64,000 nucleotides of DNA from Amycolatopsis thailandensis (GCF_002234405.1 NZ_NMQT01000020.1:34852-98851); one strand, 5' to 3'; shown: positions 42,155 through 51,628, counted from the stretch's first letter. The notes: generated by a model not told the origin, from the letters alone. Program-made: numbers and translations.

Positions 42155-44968
42155 ATGCGTCACCGCGACGAGCCGACTCTCGAACGCGAGCGCGAACTCG
42201 GGAGGATCGAAGCGGCACTCGATTCCGCCACGGCGGGCGAGGGCCGGGTTGTGGTCATCGAAGGCCGGGCCGGGATCGGCAAGACCCGGTTGCTCCAAGA
42301 GACCCACGCGCTGGCGAAAGGCCGTGGGTTCGGCAGGGTGCGCGCTTTCGGTGACGCGCTCGAAGGAGCGATGGCCTGGGGCGTCGTCCGTCAGCTGGTC
42401 GAGCCTTCGATTTCCCGCCACGACAGGGAAAATCTCGGCGGTCCGGCCGTCGCCGCGCTCCGGGCGCTCGACGTCGCGGCCGGCGATCCGAGCGAAGCCG
42501 AACTGGCCAGGACACTGCACGCGTTGTGGTGGGTCGCGGTCGACTTCTCCTCGGTCCGGCCGTTGCTGATGACGGTCGACGACGCGCATTGGGCGGACCC
42601 GTCGTCGCTGCGATTCCTCGTCTACCTCTCCCGCCGGATCGCCGATCTGCCGATCGTGCTCGTCGTGGCCACCCGCCCGCCCACCGGGAACACCGGGCCG
42701 CTGGTCCTGCTGAGCCTCTCGCGACAAGCGGAACGCGTGCTGCCGAAGGCGCTTTCGCCCGAAGCGCTCGCCGAACTCATGGCCGCCCGCGGGGTGCTCC
42801 CGGCCTGGGCCGTGGTCACTTCGCTGCACGAGGCCAGCGGCGGAAATCCTTTTCTGGCCAGGGTTCTCGTCGACGAACTCGACGCGCTCGGACTGCCGCT
42901 GGACACCGGCGCGACCGCGACCGAGATCGAAAAACTGGGCCCCAGCGCGGTTTTCCGCACGGTGCTGGGCAGGCTGCCCGACGACGCCGTCTCGCTCGCC
43001 GGGGCGATCGCGATCCTGGGTACCGGCGGCGATCCGTGGCAGGCCGGAGCCTTGGCGAAGCTGGACGTCGCCGGGCTTTCGGCCGCCGCCGAAGCGCTGA
43101 TCTCGGCCCACGTGCTGACCACCGACGGCGACCAACTCGTCTTCGTGCATCCCGTCGTGCGGGAGGCGGTTCTCACCGGCCTGGGGCCGATCGCCCGTGC
43201 GGCGCTGCACGGTGGCGCCGCGAAGGCGTTGTGCGCGGCGAAAGCCCCGGCCGACCGGGTCGCCGCTCATCTCGCGCAGGCGCCGAGAGGCACCCTCCCC
43301 GGCTCGGCCGGGATCCTGCGCGAGGCCGCGGCCTCGCTGCTTTCGGCGGGTGACCCGAGAACGGCCGCCGCGCATCTGCGCCGGGCCGTCGAGGAGAGTC
43401 CGGACGACGCCGCGTTGCGGGCCGAACTCGGCCACGCGCTGCTCCGCACGGGCGAGGCCGTCGAAGCGCGGCGACAGCTCCTGGTGGCCGCGGACGGGGT
43501 TCCCGACGCCGAACTCGTCGCGGCCGCCGCGTCGGCCACGACGGTCGTCGACGGGCCCGAAGCCGCCGTCACCGAACTCCGCGAGGCGATCGCCGCCCGG
43601 CCCGGCGGCCCGCGCGATCCCGGCCGGATGCATCTGGAGGCACGGCTCGCGGTGATCCGCTCGTTCCTGCCGCACCATCGGCGGACGGCCTCCGACCACC
43701 TCAGCGCGTACGCGAGCTTGAGCGGCGGCACCCCCGACGAGCGCACCCTGCTCGGCCTGCTCGCGCAGATGGGGCGCTACGAGGTCCGGCCCGCGGACGA
43801 GGTCGCCGCGACCGCCAGCCGCGCGCTGGCCAACGGCGCCTACTTCGAAGACGCCACCGGGAGCATCGACGTGATGGTCGGCTGGGTGGTCGCGATGCTC
43901 GCGCTGATCTCCGCCGACGGGATCGACGAAGCCGGATGGGAGATCGAACGCGCGCGGCAACGGGTACGGGAGCACGGCTCGCCCGTCGAGTTCGCGATGG
44001 TCGCCAACGCGGCGCTGTTCCTCGACTGGCGGCTCGGCGATTTGAGCGTCATGGAGGCCGAAGCCGAGGGGGCGCTCGCCGCCATCGGCGCCGAAGAGCC
44101 GTCGCCGCAGGTGATCGCGATGCGGGCGACGGCGACGCATTTCCTCTCCTACGCCGCCTTGGAACGGGGCGATCTCGAAGGCGCCGCCGAGGTGCTGGCG
44201 CGGTTCGACGGCGATCACGGCGACGGCCCGAGCATGATGCCGACGATGTGGCTGCACGAACCCCGCGCGCTGATCGCGCTCGCCGTCGGGAATCCCGTGC
44301 TCGCCAGGACACAGGCGTTCTTGCAGCGCGACGAGATGCGCGCCGTCGGCGTCGACCCGCCGACCATTCCGTGGCGGGTCCCGGCGGTGCGCGCCGCGCT
44401 GCAGCTCGGCGAGTCGGACCACGCGCTGCAGCTGGCCGAGGAGCAGGTGATCATCGCGCGGAAGTGGGGGACCACGACGGAGATCGGCGCGGCGCTGCGG
44501 TTGCTCGCGCACGCCGACGGCGACCGGCGGCTGGACCTGCTGACCGAGTCGGTCGGGGTACTGGAACGGTCGCCCGCCCGGCTGCATCTCGCGCGTTCGC
44601 TGGTCGACCTCGGCGAGGCGACGCGGGGCACGGACGCGCGCGCCCCGCTCAACCGCGGGATCGAACTGGCCGCCGAATGCGGCTCGGCCGTGCTGCGCAC
44701 CCGCGCCGCCGCGGCGCTGGAAGCCTTGGGGGACCGGCCCCGGCGGACGGCCCTCGCCGATCCGTCGTCGCTGACGGCGAGCGAGCGGCGGGTCGCGGAT
44801 CTGGCGGCGTCCGGTCGTGCGAACCGCGAGATCGCCCAGGAACTGTTCGTCACCCCGAAAGCGGTCGAGAACCACCTCCGGCGGATCTACACGAAACTCG
44901 GCATCGCCGGACGGCGAGGGCTGGCGCGCGCCGAATTCCGGATGCGGGAACGGCGCCGGAGGACGTAG
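42155..44968 (+). CDS. Large ATP-binding LuxR-type regulator (LAL family)
   Basis: 937 residues. Walker A GRAGIGKT (residues 37-44) and Walker B LLMTVDDAHWAD near 140 open an AAA/STAND-like domain; a long helical middle resembles TPR repeats; the C-terminal LuxR HTH is SLTASERRVADLAASGRANR with TPKAVENHLRRIYTKLGI. LAL regulators switch on catabolic or secondary-metabolite genes in response to ligand. It is monocistronic here, so its target is not evident. The ATG at 42155 places Walker A at the usual distance from the start. Confidence 0.92.
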   Translation: MRHRDEPTLERERELGRIEAALDSATAGEGRVVVIEGRAGIGKTRLLQETHALAKGRGFGRVRAFGDALEGAMAWGVVRQLVEPSISRHDRENLGGPAVAALRALDVAAGDPSEAELARTLHALWWVAVDFSSVRPLLMTVDDAHWADPSSLRFLVYLSRRIADLPIVLVVATRPPTGNTGPLVLLSLSRQAERVLPKALSPEALAELMAARGVLPAWAVVTSLHEASGGNPFLARVLVDELDALGLPLDTGATATEIEKLGPSAVFRTVLGRLPDDAVSLAGAIAILGTGGDPWQAGALAKLDVAGLSAAAEALISAHVLTTDGDQLVFVHPVVREAVLTGLGPIARAALHGGAAKALCAAKAPADRVAAHLAQAPRGTLPGSAGILREAAASLLSAGDPRTAAAHLRRAVEESPDDAALRAELGHALLRTGEAVEARRQLLVAADGVPDAELVAAAASATTVVDGPEAAVTELREAIAARPGGPRDPGRMHLEARLAVIRSFLPHHRRTASDHLSAYASLSGGTPDERTLLGLLAQMGRYEVRPADEVAATASRALANGAYFEDATGSIDVMVGWVVAMLALISADGIDEAGWEIERARQRVREHGSPVEFAMVANAALFLDWRLGDLSVMEAEAEGALAAIGAEEPSPQVIAMRATATHFLSYAALERGDLEGAAEVLARFDGDHGDGPSMMPTMWLHEPRALIALAVGNPVLARTQAFLQRDEMRAVGVDPPTIPWRVPAVRAALQLGESDHALQLAEEQVIIARKWGTTTEIGAALRLLAHADGDRRLDLLTESVGVLERSPARLHLARSLVDLGEATRGTDARAPLNRGIELAAECGSAVLRTRAAAALEALGDRPRRTALADPSSLTASERRVADLAASGRANREIAQELFVTPKAVENHLRRIYTKLGIAGRRGLARAEFRMRERRRRT

Positions 44969-44984
44969 CCTTCCCGGCAACGCG

Positions 44985-45215
44985 TCGACGGAGACGAGTA
45001 GCCAAGGGAGCACGCGAGACCCAGAGAGCCGCCGGTAGCTGGGAAAGCGGCCTCGCGCCCTTCGGTGAAGACCCTCCCGAGTGCGGGGAGGAACGGCGTC
45101 CGCGCCCCATGCCCCGCCGTCCGGCCCTCGTCACCGGGCCTTCGAGGCCGCCGCTCGTCCAGGGCGGCGGCGAAAGTGCGGTGGTACCGCGAGTTCCCTT
45201 CTCGCCCGCACTCCC
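44985..45215 (+). promoter_or_regulatory. T-box leader upstream of an aspartyl-tRNA synthetase
   Basis: Recognised from the Stem I features GAGTAG (44995 on) and AGAGAGCCGCCGG with the GCTGGGAA segment, then GGTGAAGACCCTCCCGAG in which GAA is followed by the presumed specifier GAC (Asp), and finally the T-box core GTGCGGTGGTACCGCGAG near 45175-45195. AGTGCGG can alternatively pair with CCGCACT downstream, giving the competing hairpin. No U-run follows, so control may act on translation of the gene at 45248. The variable T-box base is T, which would pair with A73 or wobble with G73 of the tRNA. Confidence 0.85.
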
Positions 45216-45247
45216 AAGGGGTCGCGCATATCCGTACAGGAGTTGTG

Positions 45248-46501
45248 ATGATCTCGCGTGTCCTCGTCGCCGACCTGCCCCGGCACGTCGGCGGCCATGT
45301 CCGCGTCGCCGGCTGGGTGCATCGCCGGCGCCGCTTGAAATCCGTCACCTTCCTGGTGATCCGGGACCGAACCGGGCTCGCCCAGGTCGTTCTCACCGAA
45401 CCCGGTGGCCCGCCGGAGGAGACCGTGGTCGAGGTCGAAGGCCTCGTCACCGTCAATCCGCAGGCGCCGGGCGGCCTGGAACTCACCGGGCCGTCGGTCG
45501 GGCTGCTGTCCGAACCCGCCGAGCCGCCGCCGTTCGACCTCTACCGGCCCACGGTGCAGGCCACTTTGCCCACGGTGCTGGACAACGCCGCCGTCGCGCT
45601 GCGGCATCCGCGGCTGAAGGAGGCGTTCACGGTCGCGGCGGCGAGCGTCGCCGGGTTCCGGTCGGCGCTCGACGGCCTCGGATTCACCGAAACCCAGACG
45701 CCCAAGATCGTCTCGTCGGCCACCGAATCCGGCGCGAACGTCTTCGGCATCGACTACTTCGGGAAGCGGGCCTTCCTGGCGCAGTCCCCGCAGTTCTACA
45801 AGCAAGCGCTGACCGGGGTGTTCGAGCGGGTCTACGAGATCGGCCCGGTGTTCCGCGCCGAACCGCACGACACCGCGCGGCATCTCGCGCAGTACACCAG
45901 CCTCGATGCCGAACTCGGCTTCATCGACGACCACCACGACGTGATGGCGGTCCTGAGGGAAGCGATCGCGGGTATGGCCGCCGCCGTCCCTTCGGCGGAA
46001 GTGGTGGTGCCGGAGGAAATCCCGGAGATCCACTTCGCGGCGGCGCAGGAGCTGATCGCGCGGCTGTCCGGCGAGGACCCGCGCGGTGAGCCCGACCTCG
46101 CGCCCGCGCACGAGCGGCTGCTTTCGGACTGGGCGCGGCGCGAACACGGCTCGGAATTCCTGTTCGTCACCGGCTATCCGATGGCGAAGCGGCCGTTCTA
46201 CACGCATCCGGACCCGGAGCGGCCCGAGTACTCCAACAGTTTCGACCTGCTCTTCCGCGGGCTGGAGCTGGTGACCGGGGGCCAGCGGCTGCACCGGCAC
46301 GCGGACTACGTCGCCGCGCTGGCCGCTCGCGGGGAGTCCGCCGAGCCGTACCGGGACTACCTGGCCGTGTTCGCGCACGGGATGCCGCCGCACGGCGGGT
46401 TCGCGCTCGGTCTCGAACGGTGGACGGCCCGGCTGCTCGGGCTGCCGAACGTCCGGCAGGCGACGCTTTTCCCGCGTGACCTGCACCGCCTGACCCCGTG
46501 A
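45248..46501 (+). CDS. aspS: Aspartate-tRNA ligase, archaeal/non-discriminating (AspS2-like) type
   Basis: 417 residues, ATG after AGGAG. An N-terminal OB fold (GGHVRVAGWVHRRRRLKSVT, FLVIRDRTGLAQVVL) binds the anticodon; class II motifs are present: motif 1 near VAGFRSALDGLGFTETQTPK, motif 2 FRAEPHDTARHLAQYTSLDA and motif 3 GFALGLERWTARLLGL. The short, insertion-free catalytic domain and PQFYKQ segment mark the archaeal-type enzyme, not the long bacterial AspRS. It charges tRNA-Asp, perhaps also tRNA-Asn. Because of the T-box and its type, it is likely an additional, regulated AspRS, for example for resistance or growth under limitation. Confidence 0.85.
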   Translation: MISRVLVADLPRHVGGHVRVAGWVHRRRRLKSVTFLVIRDRTGLAQVVLTEPGGPPEETVVEVEGLVTVNPQAPGGLELTGPSVGLLSEPAEPPPFDLYRPTVQATLPTVLDNAAVALRHPRLKEAFTVAAASVAGFRSALDGLGFTETQTPKIVSSATESGANVFGIDYFGKRAFLAQSPQFYKQALTGVFERVYEIGPVFRAEPHDTARHLAQYTSLDAELGFIDDHHDVMAVLREAIAGMAAAVPSAEVVVPEEIPEIHFAAAQELIARLSGEDPRGEPDLAPAHERLLSDWARREHGSEFLFVTGYPMAKRPFYTHPDPERPEYSNSFDLLFRGLELVTGGQRLHRHADYVAALAARGESAEPYRDYLAVFAHGMPPHGGFALGLERWTARLLGLPNVRQATLFPRDLHRLTP

Positions 46502-46505
46502 AAGC

Positions 46506-46542
46506 CGCGAGCCGGCACCTCCCGAAGAGGTGCCGGCTCGCG
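46506..46542. terminator. Bidirectional terminator hairpin
   Basis: Perfect 16-base arms CGCGAGCCGGCACCTC and the complement around CCGAA, 5 bases after the AspRS stop and 12 bases from the end of the convergent gene. Likely terminates both. Confidence 0.75.
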
Positions 46543-46553
46543 CGGGGTGAGGC

Positions 46554-47078
46554 TCAGTGGTTGAACGCGCTCCTGGCGGCCAGGTCGGCCAGCAGGGCGC
46601 GGCCCTTCTCGGCGTTGCGCGGCTGGGCCAGGACGTCGTAGCGCCGGGCGACCAGCTGGCTCTGCGAGATGAACCCGCGCTTGTTCTTCGACGACGCATA
46701 TCCCAGCGCGCCGAACAGCAGGTTGAACCCGATACCGCCGACGAGGCCGACGAGGATCGGCACCAGTCCGGCGCCCGGGTTCAGCAGGCTCAGCACGAGG
46801 CCGAGGAACACACCGAACATCGCGCCCGACAGTGCCGAGCTGGTGAGCACCTTGCTCCAGCCCATGCGTCCGGCGATCCGCTCGACGAGGATCGGTTCGA
46901 CACCGACGATGGTGACGTCGGTGATCGGGAAGTCCGTTCCCGCGAGGTGGTCGACCGCACGCTGCGCTTCGGAGTACGACTCGTAGGAGCCGATCGGCCA
47001 CCCGCTGGGCAGCGTCGGGAGCTGAGCCCGCCCCTGGGGCTCGGTGAACGTGGTCTGCTGCGTGAATGCCTGTGTCAT
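46554..47078 (-). CDS. General stress protein 17M-like (YflT) membrane protein
   Basis: 174 residues. The N-terminal domain (GSYESYSEAQRAVDHLAGTD, FPITDVTIVGVEPILVERIA) is the YflT/GSP17M domain; two hydrophobic helices follow (SGAMFGVFLGLVLSLLNPGA, LVPILVGLVGGIGFNLLFGA), and then a short C-terminal helix. Proteins of this layout are common in actinobacteria and are linked to general stress; no activity is known. Confidence 0.8.
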   Translation of the reverse strand: MTQAFTQQTTFTEPQGRAQLPTLPSGWPIGSYESYSEAQRAVDHLAGTDFPITDVTIVGVEPILVERIAGRMGWSKVLTSSALSGAMFGVFLGLVLSLLNPGAGLVPILVGLVGGIGFNLLFGALGYASSKNKRGFISQSQLVARRYDVLAQPRNAEKGRALLADLAARSAFNH

Positions 47079-47306
47079 TCCTTCTCCCCTCTCTTGATCC
47101 GTACAACGTCCCGGATGCGCGGATCTCCTCCCGATGCGGCGGGATTCACAGCATCTTCTCAGCCGGGCATCACAGACAATCCGCCCAGGGACCGGCTACG
47201 GTCCGAAATGGGTAACGAATCAGACCATTAGCCGAGTTGACCGCGTCCGGCTGACCCGGTAGGAAGAACCCGCAAAGGTACCGCTTCGAACCTTTAGGTG
47301 AGGCTG

Positions 47307-48671
47307 ATGGCGAACAGGCGCGGGATGCTCACGCTGGATCGGCTCCGGGAACTGGTCGAGGACGGCACCGTCGACACGGTGCTGGTGGCGATCACCGACA
47401 TGCAGGGCAGGCTGCAGGGCAAGCGCTGCGCCGCCGAATACTTCCTCAACGAGGTCGTCGAGCACGCCACCGAAGCGTGCAACTACCTGCTCGCCGTCGA
47501 TGTCGACATGAACACCGTGGACGGCTACGCGATGTCGTCCTGGGAAACTGGTTACGGCGACTTCGTCATGCGCCCGGACTTCGACACGCTGCGCCTGCTC
47601 CCGTGGCAGGAGGGCACCGCGCTCGTCCTCGCCGACCTCGAACGGGTGCAGGGCGGAGCCGTCGCCCCTTCGCCCCGCCAGATCCTTCGCGGACAGCTCG
47701 ACAGGCTGGCCGAGCGCGGTCTCGCCGCCTTCGTCGGCACCGAGCTGGAGTTCATCGTCTTCGACGACACCTTCGAGTCGGCCTGGGACAAGCGGTACCA
47801 GGACCTGCGTCCGGCCAACCAGTACAACGTCGACTATTCGATGCTCGGCACCTCGCGGATCGAGCCGCTGCTGCGCCGGATCCGCAACGACATGGGCGGC
47901 GCGGGGCTGTACGTCGAGTCGGCCAAGGGCGAATGCAACCCCGGCCAGCACGAGATCGCGTTCCGCTACGCCGACGCCCTGACCACCTGCGACAACCACA
48001 GCGTCTACAAGACCGGGTCCAAGGAGATCGCCGCGCAGGAGGGCAAGAGCCTCACGTTCATGGCGAAGTACAACGAACGCGAGGGCAACTCCTGCCACAT
48101 CCACATCAGCCTGCGCTCGGCCGCGGGCGAGCCCGTCCTGGCCGGTGACGGTCCCGGCGGGTTCTCCCCGCTGATGGAGCACTTCCTCGCCGGGCAGCTC
48201 GCCGGGCTGCGCGAGCTGACCTATTTCTTCGCGCCGAACATCAACTCCTACAAGCGTTTCGTCCCCGGGAGCTTCGCGCCGACGGCCGTCGCGTGGGGCA
48301 CCGACAACCGCACGTGCGCGCTGCGCGTCGTCGGGCACGGGGACTCGCTGCGCACCGAGAACCGCGTCCCCGGCGGCGACGTGAACCCGTATCTCGCGGT
48401 GGCCGCGCTGATCGCGGCAGGGTTGCACGGCATCGAGAACGAGCTGAAGCTGGAGCCGGAGTTCCACGGCAACGCCTACGGCTCGGACAAACCGACCGTG
48501 CCGACGACCTTGCGCGAGTCCGCGGCCTTGCTGGACCGGAGCGAACTCGCCAGGACAGCGTTCGGGGACGAGGTCGTCGACCACTACCTGAACGCGGCGA
48601 AGGTCGAGCTCACCGCGTACGACGCCGCCGTCACCGACTGGGAGAGGATCCGTGGCTTCGAACGGCTCTGA
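47307..48671 (+). CDS. glnA4: Glutamine synthetase-like gamma-glutamyl-amine ligase (GlnA4/GlnA3 type)
   Basis: 454 residues, ATG with AGGTGAGG upstream. Glutamine synthetase motifs are present (GTELEFIVFD, NPGQHEIAFRYADAL, GNSCHIHISLR, NSYKRFVPGSFAPTAVAWG, ENRVPGGDVNPYLAVAALIA), but the adenylylation-site Tyr motif of GlnA1 is absent and loop sequences differ. Followed by a C26 amidotransferase, an aldehyde dehydrogenase and an SDR, this matches the Mycobacterium Rv2860c-Rv2857c order and the gamma-glutamylation pathway for polyamine or ethanolamine use. The true amine substrate cannot be read from the sequence. Confidence 0.85.
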   Translation: MANRRGMLTLDRLRELVEDGTVDTVLVAITDMQGRLQGKRCAAEYFLNEVVEHATEACNYLLAVDVDMNTVDGYAMSSWETGYGDFVMRPDFDTLRLLPWQEGTALVLADLERVQGGAVAPSPRQILRGQLDRLAERGLAAFVGTELEFIVFDDTFESAWDKRYQDLRPANQYNVDYSMLGTSRIEPLLRRIRNDMGGAGLYVESAKGECNPGQHEIAFRYADALTTCDNHSVYKTGSKEIAAQEGKSLTFMAKYNEREGNSCHIHISLRSAAGEPVLAGDGPGGFSPLMEHFLAGQLAGLRELTYFFAPNINSYKRFVPGSFAPTAVAWGTDNRTCALRVVGHGDSLRTENRVPGGDVNPYLAVAALIAAGLHGIENELKLEPEFHGNAYGSDKPTVPTTLRESAALLDRSELARTAFGDEVVDHYLNAAKVELTAYDAAVTDWERIRGFERL

Positions 48672-49365
48672 ACCACTGATCGGGCTCACCTCTTATCTGG
48701 AGCCCGCGAAGTTCCTGGTGTGGGAGACCGAAGTGGCGCTGCTCCACCGTGTCTACGTCGACGGGATCGTCGCGGCGGGCGGGGTCCCGGTCCTGCTGCC
48801 GCCGGTGAGCGGCGCGCACGATCGGCTGGTGTCCGCCGTGGACGGTCTCGTGCTGGTCGGCGGCGCCGACGTCGACCCGGCGCGCTACGGCCAGGAGCAG
48901 CACGCGACGACGTACACGAGGCCGAACCGGGACGCGTTCGAGTTCGGGCTGCTGCGGTCCGCTTTGTCCGCCCGCAAACCGGTGCTCGGGGTGTGCCGGG
49001 GACTTCAGGTGCTCAGTGTCGCGTTCGGCGGGACACTCGCCCAGCACCTGCCGGACACTTTGGACAGTGCCGATCACCAGCCCGCGCCCGCGACCTTCGG
49101 CACCACTACGGTGACCCTTGCCGAGGGCAGCCGGGTGGCGTCGATCCTCGGCACCGAGACCAAGGTGCCGTGTTACCACCATCAGGCCATCGACAGGCTC
49201 GGCGACGGGCTGGTCGCGACGGGCTGGGCCGCCGACGGGACCATCGAGGCGGCCGAACTGCCCGGCGACCGCTTCGTACTCGGCGTCCAATGGCACCCCG
49301 AACAGAATCCCGACGACATCAGGCTTTTCGAAGCGCTGGTTAAAGCTGCGAAGGAGAACGGATGA
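48652..49365 (+). CDS. Class I glutamine amidotransferase-like gamma-glutamyl hydrolase (peptidase C26, PuuD-like)
   Basis: 237 residues from a GTG at 48652 that overlaps the end of the synthetase gene by 20 bases. Catalytic Cys115 (GVCRGLQVLSVAFGG), His215 and Glu217 (WHPEQNPDD) are in place. The enzyme would hydrolyse the gamma-glutamyl bond of the oxidised intermediate, releasing glutamate, as PuuD does in putrescine use. Confidence 0.9.
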   Translation: MASNGSEPLIGLTSYLEPAKFLVWETEVALLHRVYVDGIVAAGGVPVLLPPVSGAHDRLVSAVDGLVLVGGADVDPARYGQEQHATTYTRPNRDAFEFGLLRSALSARKPVLGVCRGLQVLSVAFGGTLAQHLPDTLDSADHQPAPATFGTTTVTLAEGSRVASILGTETKVPCYHHQAIDRLGDGLVATGWAADGTIEAAELPGDRFVLGVQWHPEQNPDDIRLFEALVKAAKENG

Positions 49366-50726
49366 CCACGTTCGAGGTGATCAACCCCGCCACCGAGGAG
49401 GTGGTGAGGTCGGTCGGGCTGACCTCGGCCGAGGAGACCGACGCGGCGATCGCCCGCGCGCACGCGGCGTTCCCCGCCTGGCGCGCGGTGGCTCCCGGCG
49501 ACCGGGCGCGGCTGCTGCGCCGGTTCGCCGACGCCGTCGACGCCGACATCGAGAACCTCGCCCAGCTGGAGGTCGTCAACGCGGGGCACACGATCGGCAA
49601 CGCGCGCTGGGAGGCGGGCAACGTCCGCGACGTGCTGACGTACTACTCGGCGTCACCCGAGCGATTGAGCGGCAAGCAGATCCCGGTCCCTGGTGGCGTG
49701 AACATGACGTTCCACGAGCCGCTCGGCGTGGTCGGCGTGATCGTGCCGTGGAACTTCCCGATGCCCATCGCGGGCTGGGGGTTCGCGCCCGCGCTCGCCG
49801 CCGGGAACACCGTCGTGCTCAAACCCGCCGAACTCACCCCGCTGACCGCGATCCGGCTCGGCGAGCTCGCCCGCGAGGCCGGGATCCCTTCGGGCGTCTT
49901 CCAGGTGCTTCCGGGCAAGGGATCCGTGGTGGGACAACGGTTCGTGGACCACCCGGCGGTGCGGAAGGTGGTCTTCACCGGCTCCACCGAGGTCGGCAAG
50001 CAGATCATGGCGGGCTGCGCCGCGCAGGTGAAGCGGGTGACCCTGGAACTCGGCGGCAAGAACGCGAACATCGTCTTCGCCGACGCCGACCTGGAGAAGG
50101 CCGCGGCCACCGCGCCGTACGGCGTGTTCGACAACGCCGGGCAGGACTGCTGCGCGCGGTCGCTGATCCTGGTCCAGTCGAATGTGTACGAGAAGTTCAT
50201 GGAGCTGCTGGAACCCGCGGTGAACGGCGTCGTCGTCGGGGATCCGCGGCTGGAGGTGACCGAGATGGGCCCGCTGATCTCGGCGGGCCACCACGCGAAG
50301 GTGTCGTCCTATGTGGACGACTCCGCGCCGGTCGCCTTCCGGGGCAACGCGCCCGTCGGCCCCGGATACTGGTTCGCGCCGACCGTCGTCACCCCGCCGG
50401 ACCTGCGGCATCCGCTGGCCTCGGACGAGATCTTCGGCCCGGTCGTCGCGGTGGTCCCGTTCGCCGACGAGACGGACGCCGTCACCATGGCCAACCAGAC
50501 CGAGTACGGCCTGTCCGGCTCGATCTGGACCCGCGACGTCGGCCGCGCCTTCCGCGTCGCGCGCGGCGTCGAAGCGGGGAACCTTTCGGTGAACTCGCAC
50601 TCGTCCGTCCGGTACTGGACGCCGTTCGGCGGGTTCAAGCAGTCCGGGCTGGGCCGCGAGCTCGGGCCGGACGCTGTCGACGCCTTCACCGAGACCAAAA
50701 ACGTCTTTATCAGCACGGAGGATTAA
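49362..50726 (+). CDS. NAD(P)+-dependent aldehyde dehydrogenase
   Basis: 454 residues. Overlaps the previous stop (ATGA). Catalytic Glu229 (LELGGKNANIVF) and Cys263 (NAGQDCCARSLI, GQxC motif) are present, as is the FTGSTEVGKQIM coenzyme loop. In this cluster it should oxidise the gamma-glutamyl aldehyde derived from an amine to the acid. The exact substrate is inferred from context only. Confidence 0.92.
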   Translation: MTTFEVINPATEEVVRSVGLTSAEETDAAIARAHAAFPAWRAVAPGDRARLLRRFADAVDADIENLAQLEVVNAGHTIGNARWEAGNVRDVLTYYSASPERLSGKQIPVPGGVNMTFHEPLGVVGVIVPWNFPMPIAGWGFAPALAAGNTVVLKPAELTPLTAIRLGELAREAGIPSGVFQVLPGKGSVVGQRFVDHPAVRKVVFTGSTEVGKQIMAGCAAQVKRVTLELGGKNANIVFADADLEKAAATAPYGVFDNAGQDCCARSLILVQSNVYEKFMELLEPAVNGVVVGDPRLEVTEMGPLISAGHHAKVSSYVDDSAPVAFRGNAPVGPGYWFAPTVVTPPDLRHPLASDEIFGPVVAVVPFADETDAVTMANQTEYGLSGSIWTRDVGRAFRVARGVEAGNLSVNSHSSVRYWTPFGGFKQSGLGRELGPDAVDAFTETKNVFISTED

Positions 50727-51494
50727 ATGGTGCAGCGTTTCGAAGGCCGTGTCGCGGTCATCACCGGCGGCAGCAGCGGCATCGGTCTCGCCACCGCTCG
50801 GCGACTGGCGAGTGAAGGCGCGAAGGTCGTCATCGGCGACATCTCCGCCGAGGCGGGCAAGGCGGCGGCCGACGAGGTCGGCGGCTTGTTCGTGCAGGCC
50901 GACGTCACCGACGCCGACCAGGTCGAAGCCCTGTTCCAGACCACTGTGGACACCTTCGGCTCGGTCGACGTGGCGTTCAACAACGCCGGCATCTCCCCGC
51001 CCGAGGACGACTCGATCCTCACCACCGGCATCGACGCCTGGGAGAAGGTGCAGAAGGTCAACCTGACCTCGGTGTACCTGTGCTGCAAGGCGGTGCTGCC
51101 GCATATGCGACGCCAGGGGAAGGGCTCGATCATCAACACGGCGTCGTTCGTCGCGGTGATGGGCGCGGCGACGTCGCAGATCTCCTACACCGCGTCCAAG
51201 GGCGGGGTGCTGGCGATGAGCCGTGAGCTGGGCGTGCAGTTCGCGCGGGAGAACATCCGGGTCAACGCGCTGTGCCCGGGTCCGGTGAACACGCCGCTGC
51301 TGAAGGAACTGTTCGCGAAGGACCCCGAGCGGGCCGCGCGGCGGCTGGTGCACGTGCCGGTCGGGCGGTTCGCGGAGCCGGAGGAGATCGCGGGCGCCGT
51401 CGCCTTCCTGGCCAGCGACGACGCCTCGTTCATCACCGCTTCGCAGTTCCTGGTGGACGGCGGCATCTCGGGCGCCTACGTCACCCCCCTCTGA
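50727..51494 (+). CDS. SDR-family oxidoreductase
   Basis: 255 residues, starting one base after the dehydrogenase stop. Cofactor motif TGGSSGIG, NNAG, the S-Y154-K158 catalytic set (ISYTASKGGVLAMSR) and the LVDGGISGAYVTPL tail are typical of FabG-like SDRs. It matches Rv2857c by position. It may oxidise or reduce an alcohol intermediate of the amine pathway, for example an amino-alcohol. Confidence 0.9.
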   Translation: MVQRFEGRVAVITGGSSGIGLATARRLASEGAKVVIGDISAEAGKAAADEVGGLFVQADVTDADQVEALFQTTVDTFGSVDVAFNNAGISPPEDDSILTTGIDAWEKVQKVNLTSVYLCCKAVLPHMRRQGKGSIINTASFVAVMGAATSQISYTASKGGVLAMSRELGVQFARENIRVNALCPGPVNTPLLKELFAKDPERAARRLVHVPVGRFAEPEEIAGAVAFLASDDASFITASQFLVDGGISGAYVTPL

Positions 51495-51540
51495 CCCCCG
51501 TCGCATTTCGTCCTCTGAATGCGTTTTGCCTGGTCGCGAA

Positions 51541-51595
51541 GTCCGTGAAGGCCTCCTTGAGGGACCCAGAGTCCCTCAAGGAGGCCTTCACGGAC
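51541..51595. repeat. AAGGCC-family hairpin with 25-bp perfect arms
   Basis: Left arm 51541-51565 and right arm 51571-51595 are exactly complementary around CCAGA (core GTCCGTGAAGGCCTCCTT). The same left arm occurs at the window's right edge (63973). Confidence 0.8.
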
Positions 51596-51628
51596 CAGCA
51601 CCGATGTGGCCTGGGGCGGCTTCGAGTA

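Noticed and set aside
41981..45013. 1010-residue reverse open frame opposite the LuxR-type gene
   Set aside because: Pro/Arg/Gly-rich shadow of the forward gene; no domain, no ribosome site, and the forward frame has clear Walker and HTH motifs.
45131..46699. 522-residue reverse open frame opposite the AspRS gene
   Set aside because: Antisense shadow; it also overlaps the T-box and the terminator.
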